The position numbers and the translations under genes were made by a program. This document shows positions 34,400 to 43,445 of a DNA stretch of 64,000 nt, piece by piece. The notes under the pieces were generated by a model, which worked only from the letters and a program-made list of their open reading frames with translations, was not told where the DNA came from and searched no databases. Origin of the DNA: Candidatus Intricatilinea gracilis (GTDB lineage: Bacteria; Pseudomonadota; Gammaproteobacteria; Burkholderiales; Burkholderiaceae_C); the NCBI GenBank assembly GCA_016702605.1, contig JADJDQ010000004.1:1-64000 (forward strand), written 5' to 3'. The first letter of the stretch is position 1. Each line of letters starts with the position of its first letter.

Positions 34400-37300
34400 T
34401 TACAGCACGAACTGGCCCGCGACCAGGTTCAGCTGCCCCTGCAGCACCAGCGAGAACTCCACCGTGGCGAAGTTGTTGTCGGTGTTGGCATCGACGATGG
34501 TGCGGTTGTTGGCCACGTCGACCGTGTAACGCACCTGACCGATGCCGTTGAACCCCTGCGTGCCGCGGAAGGTGAAGTTGGTGTTGGCGCCACCGTTGCC
34601 GTTGGCGTCGATATCCCGCAGGTTGATGCGGTCGGCCCCGGTGGCAAAGTCGGTGATGACGTCGCGCGCCGCCTGGGTCGACTGGTTGACGGCGTTGTAG
34701 TCGAACACGTCGGCGTTGGCGCCGCCCGTGAGGGTGTCCGACCCCGCACCACCCACGAGGGTGTCGTTGCCGGCGCCGCCGGACAACACGTCGTTGCCGC
34801 CGTTGCCGTTGAGGACGTCGGCGCCGGCATTGCCGATCAGGGTGTTGGCCGAAGCGCCGCCGGTGATCACGTTGGCCAGGTTGTTGCCGGTGCCGGTGAA
34901 GGCGCCTGCGCCGACGAAGATCAGGTTCTCGAGGTTGGCGCCCAGCGTGTAGCTGTTGAGCAGCGTCTGGACCGTGTCGGTGCCGCCACCCGCGGCCTCG
35001 ATCAACACGTCGCCGGCATCGACCGCCAGATAGGTGTCGTTGCCGGCGCCGCCGGTCATCGTGTCGTTGTCGCCGCCGCCGTTGAGCGTATCGGCGCCAG
35101 CGCCACCATTGAGGATGTCGCGGCCCAGGCCACCGGCCAGGTTGTCGGCGCCGCCCGCGCCGCTGAGGTTGTCGTCACCGTTGGTGCCGGTGCGGTTGTC
35201 GGCGGCATTGGTGCCGTTGAACAAGTCACCCACCACGGTGGTCGGTGCCGACGACACCGACTCGGCAAACCCCTGGCCATCGACGAAGTTCACCGTCAGC
35301 CGCAGCTGCTGGTTGACCTGCGCCTGGGTCGGCACGAAGTTGACGTTTGTGGCACTGGCGATGTTGTTCCAGTCGACACCGTTGATGGATTGTTGCCACT
35401 GGAACGAGAAGGCGCCGATGCCGTTCACGTCGGCGATCTGGTTGGTCGTGGCCGTGACGGCCGCGCCTTCGGTGGGTGTGGTGTCGGTCACCACCGGAGC
35501 GCCGGTCGCCACGGTGTTGGTCGCGAACGTGAACAGCTGGTCGGCGAACTGCAGGCGCTCGACATTGCGGATCAGGTCGGTGCCGTCGGTGCCGACGTTG
35601 TCGGTCACGGTGCGGGTGCCGTCGGTGTTGACGGTGATGGTGTAGTCGGCGAAGTTGCCGGTGAACACCGCGACGTCGGCGTTGCCGGGGGTGGTGGCTT
35701 GCACGATCTCGCGCACGATCACCAGCTGCTGCGGCTTGATGGAGCCGTTGAGCAGGCCGGCGGCCAGGGTCGACAAGGCGGTGTGTGAGCTGAGTTCCGT
35801 CGCGGTCGGGTTGCCCTGGCCGTCGAGGCTGCGCACGCTGATGCGGGCGTTGAGCCAGGCGTCGCCGTCGATCAGGTCGTCGCCGGCGCCGCCGGTCATG
35901 GTGTCGTTGCCGCCGCCGCCGAGCAGGATCTCGCCCCCGGTAAAGCTGCTTGCGCCGCGCAGCAGGGCCTGCAGGCCGCTGATGCGGGCCACGCCGGCGG
36001 CGTCCAGCTCATGGCCGACCATGTCGGCGGCGAGCAGGTCGGTGCCTTTGAGGCGGTCGTTGCCGTTGTAGCCCGACACCCCCTCGACCATGTCGAAGCG
36101 GTCCTTCAGGTTGTCCAGGTCGGGTGGCAGCAAGGCGGTGTTGGCCAGGTCGGCATCGACCACTTCGCTCGACCGGGCGTAGGTCACCCAGTCGAAACCC
36201 AGCATGCCTTCGGCGCGGTTGATGCCGGGTGTGCCGAACATGATGTCGTCGCCCGACTCGGCGTCGTAGTCGTCGTTGCCGTCGCCGATCAGCACGTCGT
36301 GGCCGATCACGGTGCTTTCCTGGAACGGGTCGCCGTTGTCACCCTGCAGCAGGTCGGCGCCGTCGCCACCTTCGATCCAGTCGTCGCCCGAGTTGCCGAA
36401 CACGGTGTTGATGCCGGTGCCGGCCGAGACGAAGTCGTCACCCTGGCCGGCAAAGGTTTCGGCATCGCCGACGCCGCCGTAGATCACGTCCTTGTCGTCG
36501 CCGCCGAACAGCAGGTCCAGGCCGCTGCTGTTGCTGATGACGTCATTGCCGTCGCCGCCCTTGATCTGGTCGTCGCCGAAGCTGTCGGTCAGGATGTCGT
36601 CGCCGGCACCACCGAGCACGAAGTCGTTGCCGGCGCCGCCTTCGAGGCGATCGTCGCCGTCGTCGCCGTAGGCCGTGTCGTCACCCGCGCCGGCACGCAG
36701 GCGGTCGTTGCCGCTGGTGCCGCCCATCACGATGTGTTCCGCCCCGGCGTAACGGATCGTGCCGTCGGCCATGCGGGTGAGCAGCTGGGTCTCGTTGTAG
36801 GCGGTGGTGGCGTCGTTCTGGATGGCGCCGCTCCCGCCGAATCGGGCGGCTTCGAAGGTGTAGGTCGGTGTCGAGAACACGTCGCCCGGCAGGTGGGTGG
36901 CGCTGGAGTTGCGCATCACCAGTTCGGCCAGCGAGCCTTGTTCGAGCTGCAGCAGCACGTTCAGGCCGAGGGTGCGCGACAGGTAATACAGCCGGTCGTT
37001 GTTCTGCAGCGCGGTGAGCTGGGTCGAGAACACGTAGTCGAAGGTCGAGCCGAGCATGCCGCCGAAGGGCTGCGTGGCTTCGGCCAGGCCACCCATCCAG
37101 AAGTCGACGTCGTTCAGGCCGCCGCGCCCGTGCACGGTGCTGGCATCGGCGCCGGCGTAGGCGCCGGTGCCGTTCATGAAGGCCACGGCGTCGGCATTGC
37201 CGGCGTCCGCGGCGTCGATCAGCGCCTGGGCGGCCGCACGTTTGTCCGCCAGCGACGTGGCGCCGGTGATGGTGGTGTGGGTGCCGTAGGCCGCGATGAA

Positions 37301-39301
37301 GTTGACCAGCGACTCGGGGTGTTTGATGCCCATGCCGAAGTCGACCCAGCTGTCGTACGGCCGCAGGATGGACAGGCCGGTGTCGTTGAAGAACAGCTCG
37401 CGCGCCGCGTTCAGGCCGGGGATGCCGGTGTCGCGACCACGCGCCATGTTGAGTGCCGCCAGGTCGAGCGGCAGGCCGACCAGGTTGTTGCGCAGCGATT
37501 CGGTGATGAACTCGTCGATGTCGTTGCCGGCCTGGCGGGTCAGGCCGGTGACGATGGCGCCGACCGCGTGTGCGGTGTCGCCACCACTGGCTTCGAAGGC
37601 CACCGGGTTCAGGAAGGCATCGATCAGCCGCATCGGCGCGTTGACGCCGGTGGTGGTGTCGACACGGTCGATCGTGTCGGTCAGCATCGAGTGGCCGAAG
37701 CGGTACACCACGTTGGCGAACTCCGACATGATGGCCGGGTCGACGGTGCTGTTGTAGCCGCTGAACAGGTCGATCGACGGTTGCACCTTGCGCGCGAACC
37801 CTTCGAACACGAAGTGCTGGTACTGCATCTCGGTGGCGAAACGCGCCGCCTGGAAGATGCGTGCGCCGTCCCAGGTGAGCTCGTCCACCGTGACGGCTGC
37901 GGTCGGCGTGGTGGCGATGTCCACCCGCAGCCACTGGTTCAGGAAGGTCAGGCTGGACTGGATCTGCGCGGCGTTGCCGCTGGCCAGCGCGTCGTTGAAG
38001 TCGGCCACCGCGACGTCCTTCACCTGGTCGGCCAGCCGGTTGTGCTCGGAGTGGAAGATGCTGTGCACCGCCGTCAGGCCGATGTTCTCGTTGCCGCGCC
38101 CGTCACCGGTGATGTAGTGCAGGTCGAGCAGTTCGTTGTCGTAGGTGCCGGCGGGCTGGGGGAGGCCCTGCGTGGTACTGATGTCGCTGTCGGCGTCGGC
38201 CACCTTGCCGGCGCCGGGTGCGGCGTTGTGGGCGATGTCGTCCAGGAAGGCGTGCCCGGTGCGCTGGGCGCCTTCGGGAATGGCGACACCACCGGCCACG
38301 CCGTTGACCACCACGTCGTCGGCGGTGTTCAGGATGCCGTCCGCGCCGGCGCCGGTGATGATCTGCGCAAAGCCGTTGGCGCCGGGGATGAAGTTGCCGT
38401 AGGCGTCGGTGCGCAGCAGCGGCACGTTGCCGATGTCGGCGTCGGTCAGCCGGATGCCGAGCATGGTGGCGGCTTGTGCCTTCACTTCGGCCCAGTTGCC
38501 GATCGAGCCTTCGACGGCGCCGTCGAGCAACTTGCCGGTCGAGACCGCGTGGCCGGCCGAGTCGAGGGCGTACTCGCGCAGGAAGACCTGGTGCGAGGCA
38601 TGCGAGGTGTAGGTCTGGTTCTGGTCGATCCAGGGCGTGGTCGAGTTGTTGTACTCACGCTCGTTGGTGGTGGGGTTGAGCTCGAACTGGGCCCGCGTCA
38701 GCATCATGAAGTTGGCGGCGCCCGGCGTGTTGTCGTACAGCGGATCGTCCGGGTTCAGCGTGATGACGACGGTGCCGCGGCCACCCTTGCCGATCAAGTC
38801 CAGGCCATGGTCGAAGAACTGGCCGAAGATGGTGAAGAACGAATTGAACGGCGCCGACAGGCCTTCGTCGGGTGCCACGTTCTGGATGAACAAGGTGCCG
38901 TCGCTCGAGGTCTCTTCGTTACCGCCTTGACCGGCCACCGCCACGGCGGCGGCGTTGCCCACGGTCTGGTCGGAGATGAGGTTGCTGATCGTGCGCGGTT
39001 GTGAATCGAACACCATGCCGCTGGTCTGGGCGTAGGTGGTCTGCACCGGCGGGCCGAACTGCGGGCTGCTCATCTCGGCGGTGCGCCACAGCTGCGGCAA
39101 GGCATTGGGCATCGGCCGGTCGGCCGCACCGAAGTGCTCCAGCCCGGGCGTGATGTTGTTGTAGCTGCCGTCGACTGTGCGCAGGCCGTAAGGCAGCAGG
39201 TTGCTGCCGATTCTTGCGAGCAGATCGTCACCGGCGGTGTGCGCTTCGGCGATCAGGATCTGGTCAAGGATGAACTGAAGATCGTGTTTGACGAGTTGCA
39301 T
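34400..39301 (-). CDS. giant secreted animal-type heme peroxidase with RTX repeats (MopA-like)
   Basis: The 1633-residue protein starts at 39301 (MQLVKHDLQF) with AGAAAG upstream. Residues about 60-830 form an animal heme peroxidase domain: distal histidine H165 in IFGQFFDHGLDL, GDGRGNENIGLTAVHSIFHS with EHNRLA, and proximal histidine H537 in VVYRFGHSML. A first RTX block (about 855-1025) has GGAGNDFVLGGAGDDIL-like nonapeptides that bind calcium. A middle part (about 1030-1350) includes an Ig-like stretch (FQWQQSINGVDWNNI). A second RTX block (about 1360-1530) ends in ADVFDYNAVNQST, a usual RTX C-terminus with the secretion signal. There is no Sec signal, matching type I export. Known relatives include MopA-type Mn(II)-oxidising peroxidases; halide or phenol oxidation is an alternative. 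Confidence 0.88.
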   Translation of the reverse strand: MQLVKHDLQFILDQILIAEAHTAGDDLLARIGSNLLPYGLRTVDGSYNNITPGLEHFGAADRPMPNALPQLWRTAEMSSPQFGPPVQTTYAQTSGMVFDSQPRTISNLISDQTVGNAAAVAVAGQGGNEETSSDGTLFIQNVAPDEGLSAPFNSFFTIFGQFFDHGLDLIGKGGRGTVVITLNPDDPLYDNTPGAANFMMLTRAQFELNPTTNEREYNNSTTPWIDQNQTYTSHASHQVFLREYALDSAGHAVSTGKLLDGAVEGSIGNWAEVKAQAATMLGIRLTDADIGNVPLLRTDAYGNFIPGANGFAQIITGAGADGILNTADDVVVNGVAGGVAIPEGAQRTGHAFLDDIAHNAAPGAGKVADADSDISTTQGLPQPAGTYDNELLDLHYITGDGRGNENIGLTAVHSIFHSEHNRLADQVKDVAVADFNDALASGNAAQIQSSLTFLNQWLRVDIATTPTAAVTVDELTWDGARIFQAARFATEMQYQHFVFEGFARKVQPSIDLFSGYNSTVDPAIMSEFANVVYRFGHSMLTDTIDRVDTTTGVNAPMRLIDAFLNPVAFEASGGDTAHAVGAIVTGLTRQAGNDIDEFITESLRNNLVGLPLDLAALNMARGRDTGIPGLNAARELFFNDTGLSILRPYDSWVDFGMGIKHPESLVNFIAAYGTHTTITGATSLADKRAAAQALIDAADAGNADAVAFMNGTGAYAGADASTVHGRGGLNDVDFWMGGLAEATQPFGGMLGSTFDYVFSTQLTALQNNDRLYYLSRTLGLNVLLQLEQGSLAELVMRNSSATHLPGDVFSTPTYTFEAARFGGSGAIQNDATTAYNETQLLTRMADGTIRYAGAEHIVMGGTSGNDRLRAGAGDDTAYGDDGDDRLEGGAGNDFVLGGAGDDILTDSFGDDQIKGGDGNDVISNSSGLDLLFGGDDKDVIYGGVGDAETFAGQGDDFVSAGTGINTVFGNSGDDWIEGGDGADLLQGDNGDPFQESTVIGHDVLIGDGNDDYDAESGDDIMFGTPGINRAEGMLGFDWVTYARSSEVVDADLANTALLPPDLDNLKDRFDMVEGVSGYNGNDRLKGTDLLAADMVGHELDAAGVARISGLQALLRGASSFTGGEILLGGGGNDTMTGGAGDDLIDGDAWLNARISVRSLDGQGNPTATELSSHTALSTLAAGLLNGSIKPQQLVIVREIVQATTPGNADVAVFTGNFADYTITVNTDGTRTVTDNVGTDGTDLIRNVERLQFADQLFTFATNTVATGAPVVTDTTPTEGAAVTATTNQIADVNGIGAFSFQWQQSINGVDWNNIASATNVNFVPTQAQVNQQLRLTVNFVDGQGFAESVSSAPTTVVGDLFNGTNAADNRTGTNGDDNLSGAGGADNLAGGLGRDILNGGAGADTLNGGGDNDTMTGGAGNDTYLAVDAGDVLIEAAGGGTDTVQTLLNSYTLGANLENLIFVGAGAFTGTGNNLANVITGGASANTLIGNAGADVLNGNGGNDVLSGGAGNDTLVGGAGSDTLTGGANADVFDYNAVNQSTQAARDVITDFATGADRINLRDIDANGNGGANTNFTFRGTQGFNGIGQVRYTVDVANNRTIVDANTDNNFATVEFSLVLQGQLNLVAGQFVL

Positions 39302-39459
39302 GATCGACTTTCTGCGTTGGGGTCGTGTTGGGTTGAGCCTGGGGCGAAACATCAACCGGCAGCCTGGATGACCGAGCGGCGGTCTCCGGTGAGGCAGTTC
39401 CTGGTTGGTTTCGGCTCGCTGCGTGTTGATGTGAGTCAAACGCTGAGCAAGGACTGCAT

Positions 39460-39475
39460 TGCAGTTGCCGTGCCA
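39460..39475 (-). promoter_or_regulatory. sigma54 (-24/-12) promoter of the peroxidase operon
   Basis: On the minus strand the sequence reads TGGCACGGCAACTGCA. The consensus is TGGCACG-N4-TTGCW: the -24 box is perfect, GG-to-GC spacing is 12 bases, and the -12 box differs at one base. It lies about 160 bases before the peroxidase start codon. The gene just upstream encodes an NtrC-class activator that carries GAFTGA. Together these make it the likely promoter of the peroxidase-secretion operon. Confidence 0.7.
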
Positions 39476-39761
39476 CTCGCCAGGTCACCCGCAGAACGAG
39501 GGCAAGTGCTTGATATGAATGGGGTTTTGTCGACGTGACCAGGGTCTGGTGCGCGCCCCGCGATGTGATGCATCCAGTTGCTGGACGGGCATTCTGGAAA
39601 CTGGAATCGAGGCGGGAGCCAGCCGGGTCGGCCGACGTCGTGCGGTCCACCGGGGCGGTGGCGCAGCGGGCGCACATGCCGCACCAACCGCCCCTGGCAC
39701 GCGTTGCGGATGACGGGCATGACGCGCGCTTGGCGCGGCCAGCACACTCAGCGCAGTGCAC
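39476..39761 (-). promoter_or_regulatory. intergenic region with candidate activator sites upstream of the sigma54 promoter
   Basis: No gene fits here. A perfect palindrome TCCAGTTGCTGGA is at 39573-39585, and two further CTGGA copies follow within 25 bases (near 39593-39606). These lie about 100-130 bases upstream of the sigma54 promoter, the usual distance for NtrC-type enhancer sites. Binding is inferred from position and repetition only. Confidence 0.4.
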
Positions 39762-41126
39762 TCAACGTGAGTTGGCGCGGTACTGCTTGAGCTTCTGGTA
39801 CAGCGTGCTGCGCGGAATGCCGAGCCGGTTGGCGGCGGCTTCGACCTGACCACCTTCGGCCGCCACGGTGCGCAGCACATGGCGGCGTTCGAGCTCGGCC
39901 AGTGTCAGGCCGTGTTCGTCCGCGTCGGCGGATGGGCCGGGCCGGTGGCCAGGTGCCGGCGTCAGGCGCAGGTCACAGGGTGACAACACGGCGCCGTCGC
40001 CCAGCAACAGGGCCCGTTCGAGGCAGTTGCGCAACTCGCGCACATTGCCCGGCCAATGATGCCGTTCGAGCGCCAGGCAGGCTTCGTCGGACAAGATCAC
40101 GCCGGCGCGGCGACCCTCGGCTGCCAGCCGCGTCAGCAGATGTCGCGCCAGCGGCACGATGTCCTCGCGGCGATCACGCAGCGCCGGCAGTTCGAGCGGC
40201 AGGCTGTCGAGCCGGAAGTACAGATCGCTGCGGAAACGGCCCGTGGCGACCAGGCTGGCCAGCGGCTGCGCCGATGCGGCAATCAGGTTGACGTCGACGC
40301 TGCGTTCGGCCGTTTCGCCCAGGCGCCGGAAACGTTTGTCTTCGAGCACCTTGAGCAGGCGTGGCTGCACATCGGCCGGCATGTCGGCGATCTCGTCCAG
40401 GAACAAGGTGCCGCGGTGTGCCACCTCGAACAGACCACTCTTGACCGACGCCGCGCCGGTGAAAGCGCCCTTGGCATGCCCGAACAGTTCGGTCTCGAGG
40501 AACTCGCGTGTCAGCCCGGCACAGTTGAGGTCGACGAAACTTTCGTCGCCGCGTGGGCCGTTGGCATGCAGCCAGTTGGCCAGCACCCCCTTGCCGCTGC
40601 CGGTTTCACCATGGATCAGGATCGGGCTGGCGGCACCCAGCACACGGCTCGCCTGCTGTTCGAGGGCGCGGATGGCCTGGCTGGTGCCAATGAACGGGCT
40701 GGTGCCGCGGCGGTCGTTGAGGCAACGCTCGGCCAGGCGCACCTTGCGGTTGCGTTGTTGTTCGAGCAGGCGACGCAGGATGACGTCGAGCGCAGGCATG
40801 TCGATCGGTTTGGTGAGGAACTGCTCGGCACCGGCCAGCATGGCCCGCACCGCCAGGTCGATCGATCCATGGCCGGTCAGCACGACCAGCGCCGCCGAAC
40901 TGTCGATCGCCTTGAGGGCCGGCAGCAGGGTCAGGGCATCACCGTCGGGCAAGGCGAAATCGAGCACGGCGAGATCGGGCGTGTGTGAGCGAAACACCCG
41001 CTCGGCGCTGTGGCAGTCGTCGGCCTCGTCGACCACGAAGCCACGTGCCTCGAGATAGTCGCGCACACCGAAACGGATGCCGACGTCGTCGTCGATCAGC
41101 AGGACGCGAGCGGGAGCACTGGTCAT
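39762..41126 (-). CDS. NtrC-family sigma54-dependent response regulator
   Basis: A 454-residue activator: receiver domain (1-120) with phospho-acceptor D56 in LAVLDFALPDG, AAA+ domain with Walker A GETGSGKGVLA, the sigma54 contact loop KGAFTGA, Walker B GTLFLDEIADM and arginine finger region FRSDLYFRL. A Fis-type HTH follows (EAAANRLGIPRSTLYQKLKQY). It overlaps the kinase gene as ATGA, so both form one two-component system. The nearest sigma54 promoter is that of the peroxidase, just downstream on the same strand. The arrangement parallels MnxR of Pseudomonas putida. Confidence 0.92.
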   Translation of the reverse strand: MTSAPARVLLIDDDVGIRFGVRDYLEARGFVVDEADDCHSAERVFRSHTPDLAVLDFALPDGDALTLLPALKAIDSSAALVVLTGHGSIDLAVRAMLAGAEQFLTKPIDMPALDVILRRLLEQQRNRKVRLAERCLNDRRGTSPFIGTSQAIRALEQQASRVLGAASPILIHGETGSGKGVLANWLHANGPRGDESFVDLNCAGLTREFLETELFGHAKGAFTGAASVKSGLFEVAHRGTLFLDEIADMPADVQPRLLKVLEDKRFRRLGETAERSVDVNLIAASAQPLASLVATGRFRSDLYFRLDSLPLELPALRDRREDIVPLARHLLTRLAAEGRRAGVILSDEACLALERHHWPGNVRELRNCLERALLLGDGAVLSPCDLRLTPAPGHRPGPSADADEHGLTLAELERRHVLRTVAAEGGQVEAAANRLGIPRSTLYQKLKQYRANSR

Positions 41127-43099
41127 GCGCGCTTGGCTGGTGAGTTGTCGTCGCGCCGCGTCGCCTGGGTGTCGGCCAACTCGGGCACGGCCGGCTCCAG
41201 GCGCTTCGCATTGGCCTGCATGCCGAGGCCGGGCGAGGGTTGTTCGGCCAGGTCAGCCACCGCCAGATTGGTGCCAGTGAGCGTGAGCAGATGGATGGTC
41301 AAGGTGGCGCCACCTTCGGGCCGGTTGGCCACCTCGATGCGCCCGCCGTGTTCTTCGACGATGCGCTGGACGATCGACAGGCCCAGGCCGGTGCCGCCGC
41401 TGCGCCGGGTGAAGAAGGGCTCGAAGATTCGCGGCAGGTCTTCCTTGCGAAACCCCGGCCCCTGGTCACACACGGTCACCACGACGGCGTCGCGACCCGG
41501 TGTGTAGTCGCGACGTGTGGCGACGGTCACCTCGGCACCACGCGGCGAATGTTGCAGCGCGTTCTCGATCAGGTTGACGAGCACCTGTTCCATGCGGGCG
41601 GTGTCGAGTGCCAGCCAGGGCTCGCTGTCGTCCAGCTCACAGCAGATGGCGACGCCCCGGCTTTGCGCCAGGGGGGCGCAGGCCCGCACGCCGCGGTCGA
41701 TGAGCTGGTGCAGATTGGCCACCGCGCGGGCATGGGGCAGCGGACGACCGAAGTCGAGCAGGTCCTGCATGAGTTTTTGCAGCCGTGCCGTCTCGCCTCG
41801 CAACACGGCGATGTGGCGGGTGTATTCGGGTTGGCAATGCAGGCGGGCCTGCAGGGCGTCGAGTGTGGAGGTGATGCCGAACAGCGGATTGCGCACCTCG
41901 TGCGCCACACCCGATACCAGCGTGCCCATGCAGGCCATGGTCTCGCGCCGGCGCAGTTCGGTGTCCTTGCCGGCCAGTTCGGCGCTGCGTTCCACCAGCT
42001 GGCGGGCCATCTTGTTGAACTCGATGGCGAGATCACCGAACTCGTCGTTGGGCATGCCCGTGATGGGGTGTGCCTCGTCGCCGCGCGCCACCGTGCGGAT
42101 GCCTTTTTTCAGCGCAGCCAGCGGCCGGGTGACACCGCGGTACATGGACAGACCCAGCACCAGCGTGCCGGCGGCAAACAAGGGCAACACCACCAGGCCG
42201 AGCTGTATCGACGCACTTTCGGTGAGCCGGTCGATCGCTTGCAGCGGCACCTCGAAGCCGGCGTGTGCCAGGGTCTGCACCTCGCCGGCCAGCAAGCGAT
42301 CGATGGTGGCGCGTTCCTCGATGAACAGTTCGCGCAGGCTGTCGGCGTCGTCTTCGAGGGTGATGGTGCGTTCGATCAGTTCGGCCACACGTCGGCGCTC
42401 TTCGACGATGCGGGTCACCGCGTGCCGCTGCGGGGTGCTGGCGGGGAGCTGGTCGAACCTGTTGGCGAGTAGCTCGAGTGCGCTCAGCTGCTCGCGAAAT
42501 CGGGTGCGCCGTGTCTGCGCCGAGTAGGGCGGATGCCAGCCCAGCGCCAGGCTGATTTCCGACAGCTCGGCCTCCATCGCCAGCGCGGTGCGGGTGGACT
42601 CGAGGTGGCGCGCCGGCGTCAACTTGTCGGCATGGTCGATCCAGTCGATCAGCATGTGGTGCAGCTCTTCGACACACTCGGCCAGGTCGGCCCGGGCGAT
42701 GTTGAGTGCGTCGCTCTTGTCGAGCAAGGTGGTGGCGCGTGCCGCGAACGCATCGAGCTGGCGCCTGAGTGTGGTGCCCAGCTGGCGCTCGCGTTCGGAG
42801 TCGGCCAGGTTGGCATAGGTGAGCATCAGGCGGTCGATGTCCTGCCGGTCGTGGTCGACCCAGGCGCGGTAGTCGGGCCGCGCACTTTCGAGATAGGCCA
42901 GCACAGCCAGGCCGATGCCGTTGACATTGACCTCGATCTTGTGGGTCGAGATCGTCAACGGCTGGCGATGCTGTGCCAGCTTGTCGACCTCGGCACGTAC
43001 ATCGGACAAGGCGCGCGACAGCAGGGCGATCACTGCCAGCCCGAAGACGACAAACGCCGACAGCGCAATGATCAACTTCAGGCGCACGGGCAAGCGCAT
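41123..43099 (-). CDS. membrane sensor histidine kinase, partner of the sigma54 regulator
   Basis: A 658-residue kinase from M at 43099 (MRLPVRLKLII; GAGAGG about 11 bases upstream; the open frame extends to 43162). A first membrane helix (about 10-30), a long helical periplasmic region of about 280 residues with an all-alpha pattern, and a second helix near 310 (LGLVVLPLFAAGTLVLGLSMY) come first. HAMP, the H-box HEVRNPLFGI, N-box NLIENALQHSPRG, G1 VCDQGPGF, F-box FEPFFTRRSGGTGLGL follow. The signal is unknown; the kinase faces the periplasm. Confidence 0.92.
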   Translation of the reverse strand: MRLPVRLKLIIALSAFVVFGLAVIALLSRALSDVRAEVDKLAQHRQPLTISTHKIEVNVNGIGLAVLAYLESARPDYRAWVDHDRQDIDRLMLTYANLADSERERQLGTTLRRQLDAFAARATTLLDKSDALNIARADLAECVEELHHMLIDWIDHADKLTPARHLESTRTALAMEAELSEISLALGWHPPYSAQTRRTRFREQLSALELLANRFDQLPASTPQRHAVTRIVEERRRVAELIERTITLEDDADSLRELFIEERATIDRLLAGEVQTLAHAGFEVPLQAIDRLTESASIQLGLVVLPLFAAGTLVLGLSMYRGVTRPLAALKKGIRTVARGDEAHPITGMPNDEFGDLAIEFNKMARQLVERSAELAGKDTELRRRETMACMGTLVSGVAHEVRNPLFGITSTLDALQARLHCQPEYTRHIAVLRGETARLQKLMQDLLDFGRPLPHARAVANLHQLIDRGVRACAPLAQSRGVAICCELDDSEPWLALDTARMEQVLVNLIENALQHSPRGAEVTVATRRDYTPGRDAVVVTVCDQGPGFRKEDLPRIFEPFFTRRSGGTGLGLSIVQRIVEEHGGRIEVANRPEGGATLTIHLLTLTGTNLAVADLAEQPSPGLGMQANAKRLEPAVPELADTQATRRDDNSPAKRA

Positions 43100-43445
43100 C
43101 GGTGCAAGAACCTCTCGTTGTAGCCATCGTCCGGGCATGGGCGTGCCTGCACACGCGGACATCTCCGTCGATCACAGCCTGGGCATCCCTTCGCCACGGT
43201 CGGGTGCGCGTGAATCACCAGACTCGTGGCGACCAGACCCCCCGGCTGCACATCGACCACACGAGTGGACTGCGCGACATCAATAGCTGTCGATATCCCC
43301 TACGGACAAGGGGTGGAAAATTACCTTTCCCATGCCAAATTTGCGAGTGGCAGGGTGACGTTGGGGAAAATCCAACGCCAACACCTCTCGTTTCCGGCCT
43401 GGTGCGCCGATGCCGGTCACAAATCGGTCGTGCCATGATGGCGGC
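43100..43445. other. intergenic region between the divergent kinase and molybdopterin oxidoreductase genes
   Basis: 346 bases without a credible gene. The part 43305-43385 is clearly more AT-rich than its surroundings and holds short inverted repeats: GGAAA at 43315-43319 with TTTCC at 43326-43330, and GTTGG/CCAAC around a GGAAAAT loop at about 43360-43376. It should hold both promoters, but I cannot identify -35/-10 boxes with confidence. Confidence 0.35.

Noticed and set aside
34160..35788. 542-residue Val/Gly-rich plus-strand frame
   Set aside because: Antisense image of the RTX repeats; the periodic GVG pattern comes from the complementary GGxGxD codons.
36011..39004. 997-residue plus-strand frame across the peroxidase gene
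   Set aside because: It mirrors the repeat-rich peroxidase gene and is Val/Gly/His-rich with no domain; it is a shadow.
39770..39790. Second sigma54-like site TGGCGCGGTACTGCTT on the plus strand
   Set aside because: Spacing between GG and GC is one base short, and it lies inside the end of the regulator gene with nothing to drive on that strand.
43163..43445. sigma54 promoter for the kinase or the molybdoenzyme
   Set aside because: GTGGCAGGGTGACGTTGG looked similar at first, but there is no GC at the -12 position.
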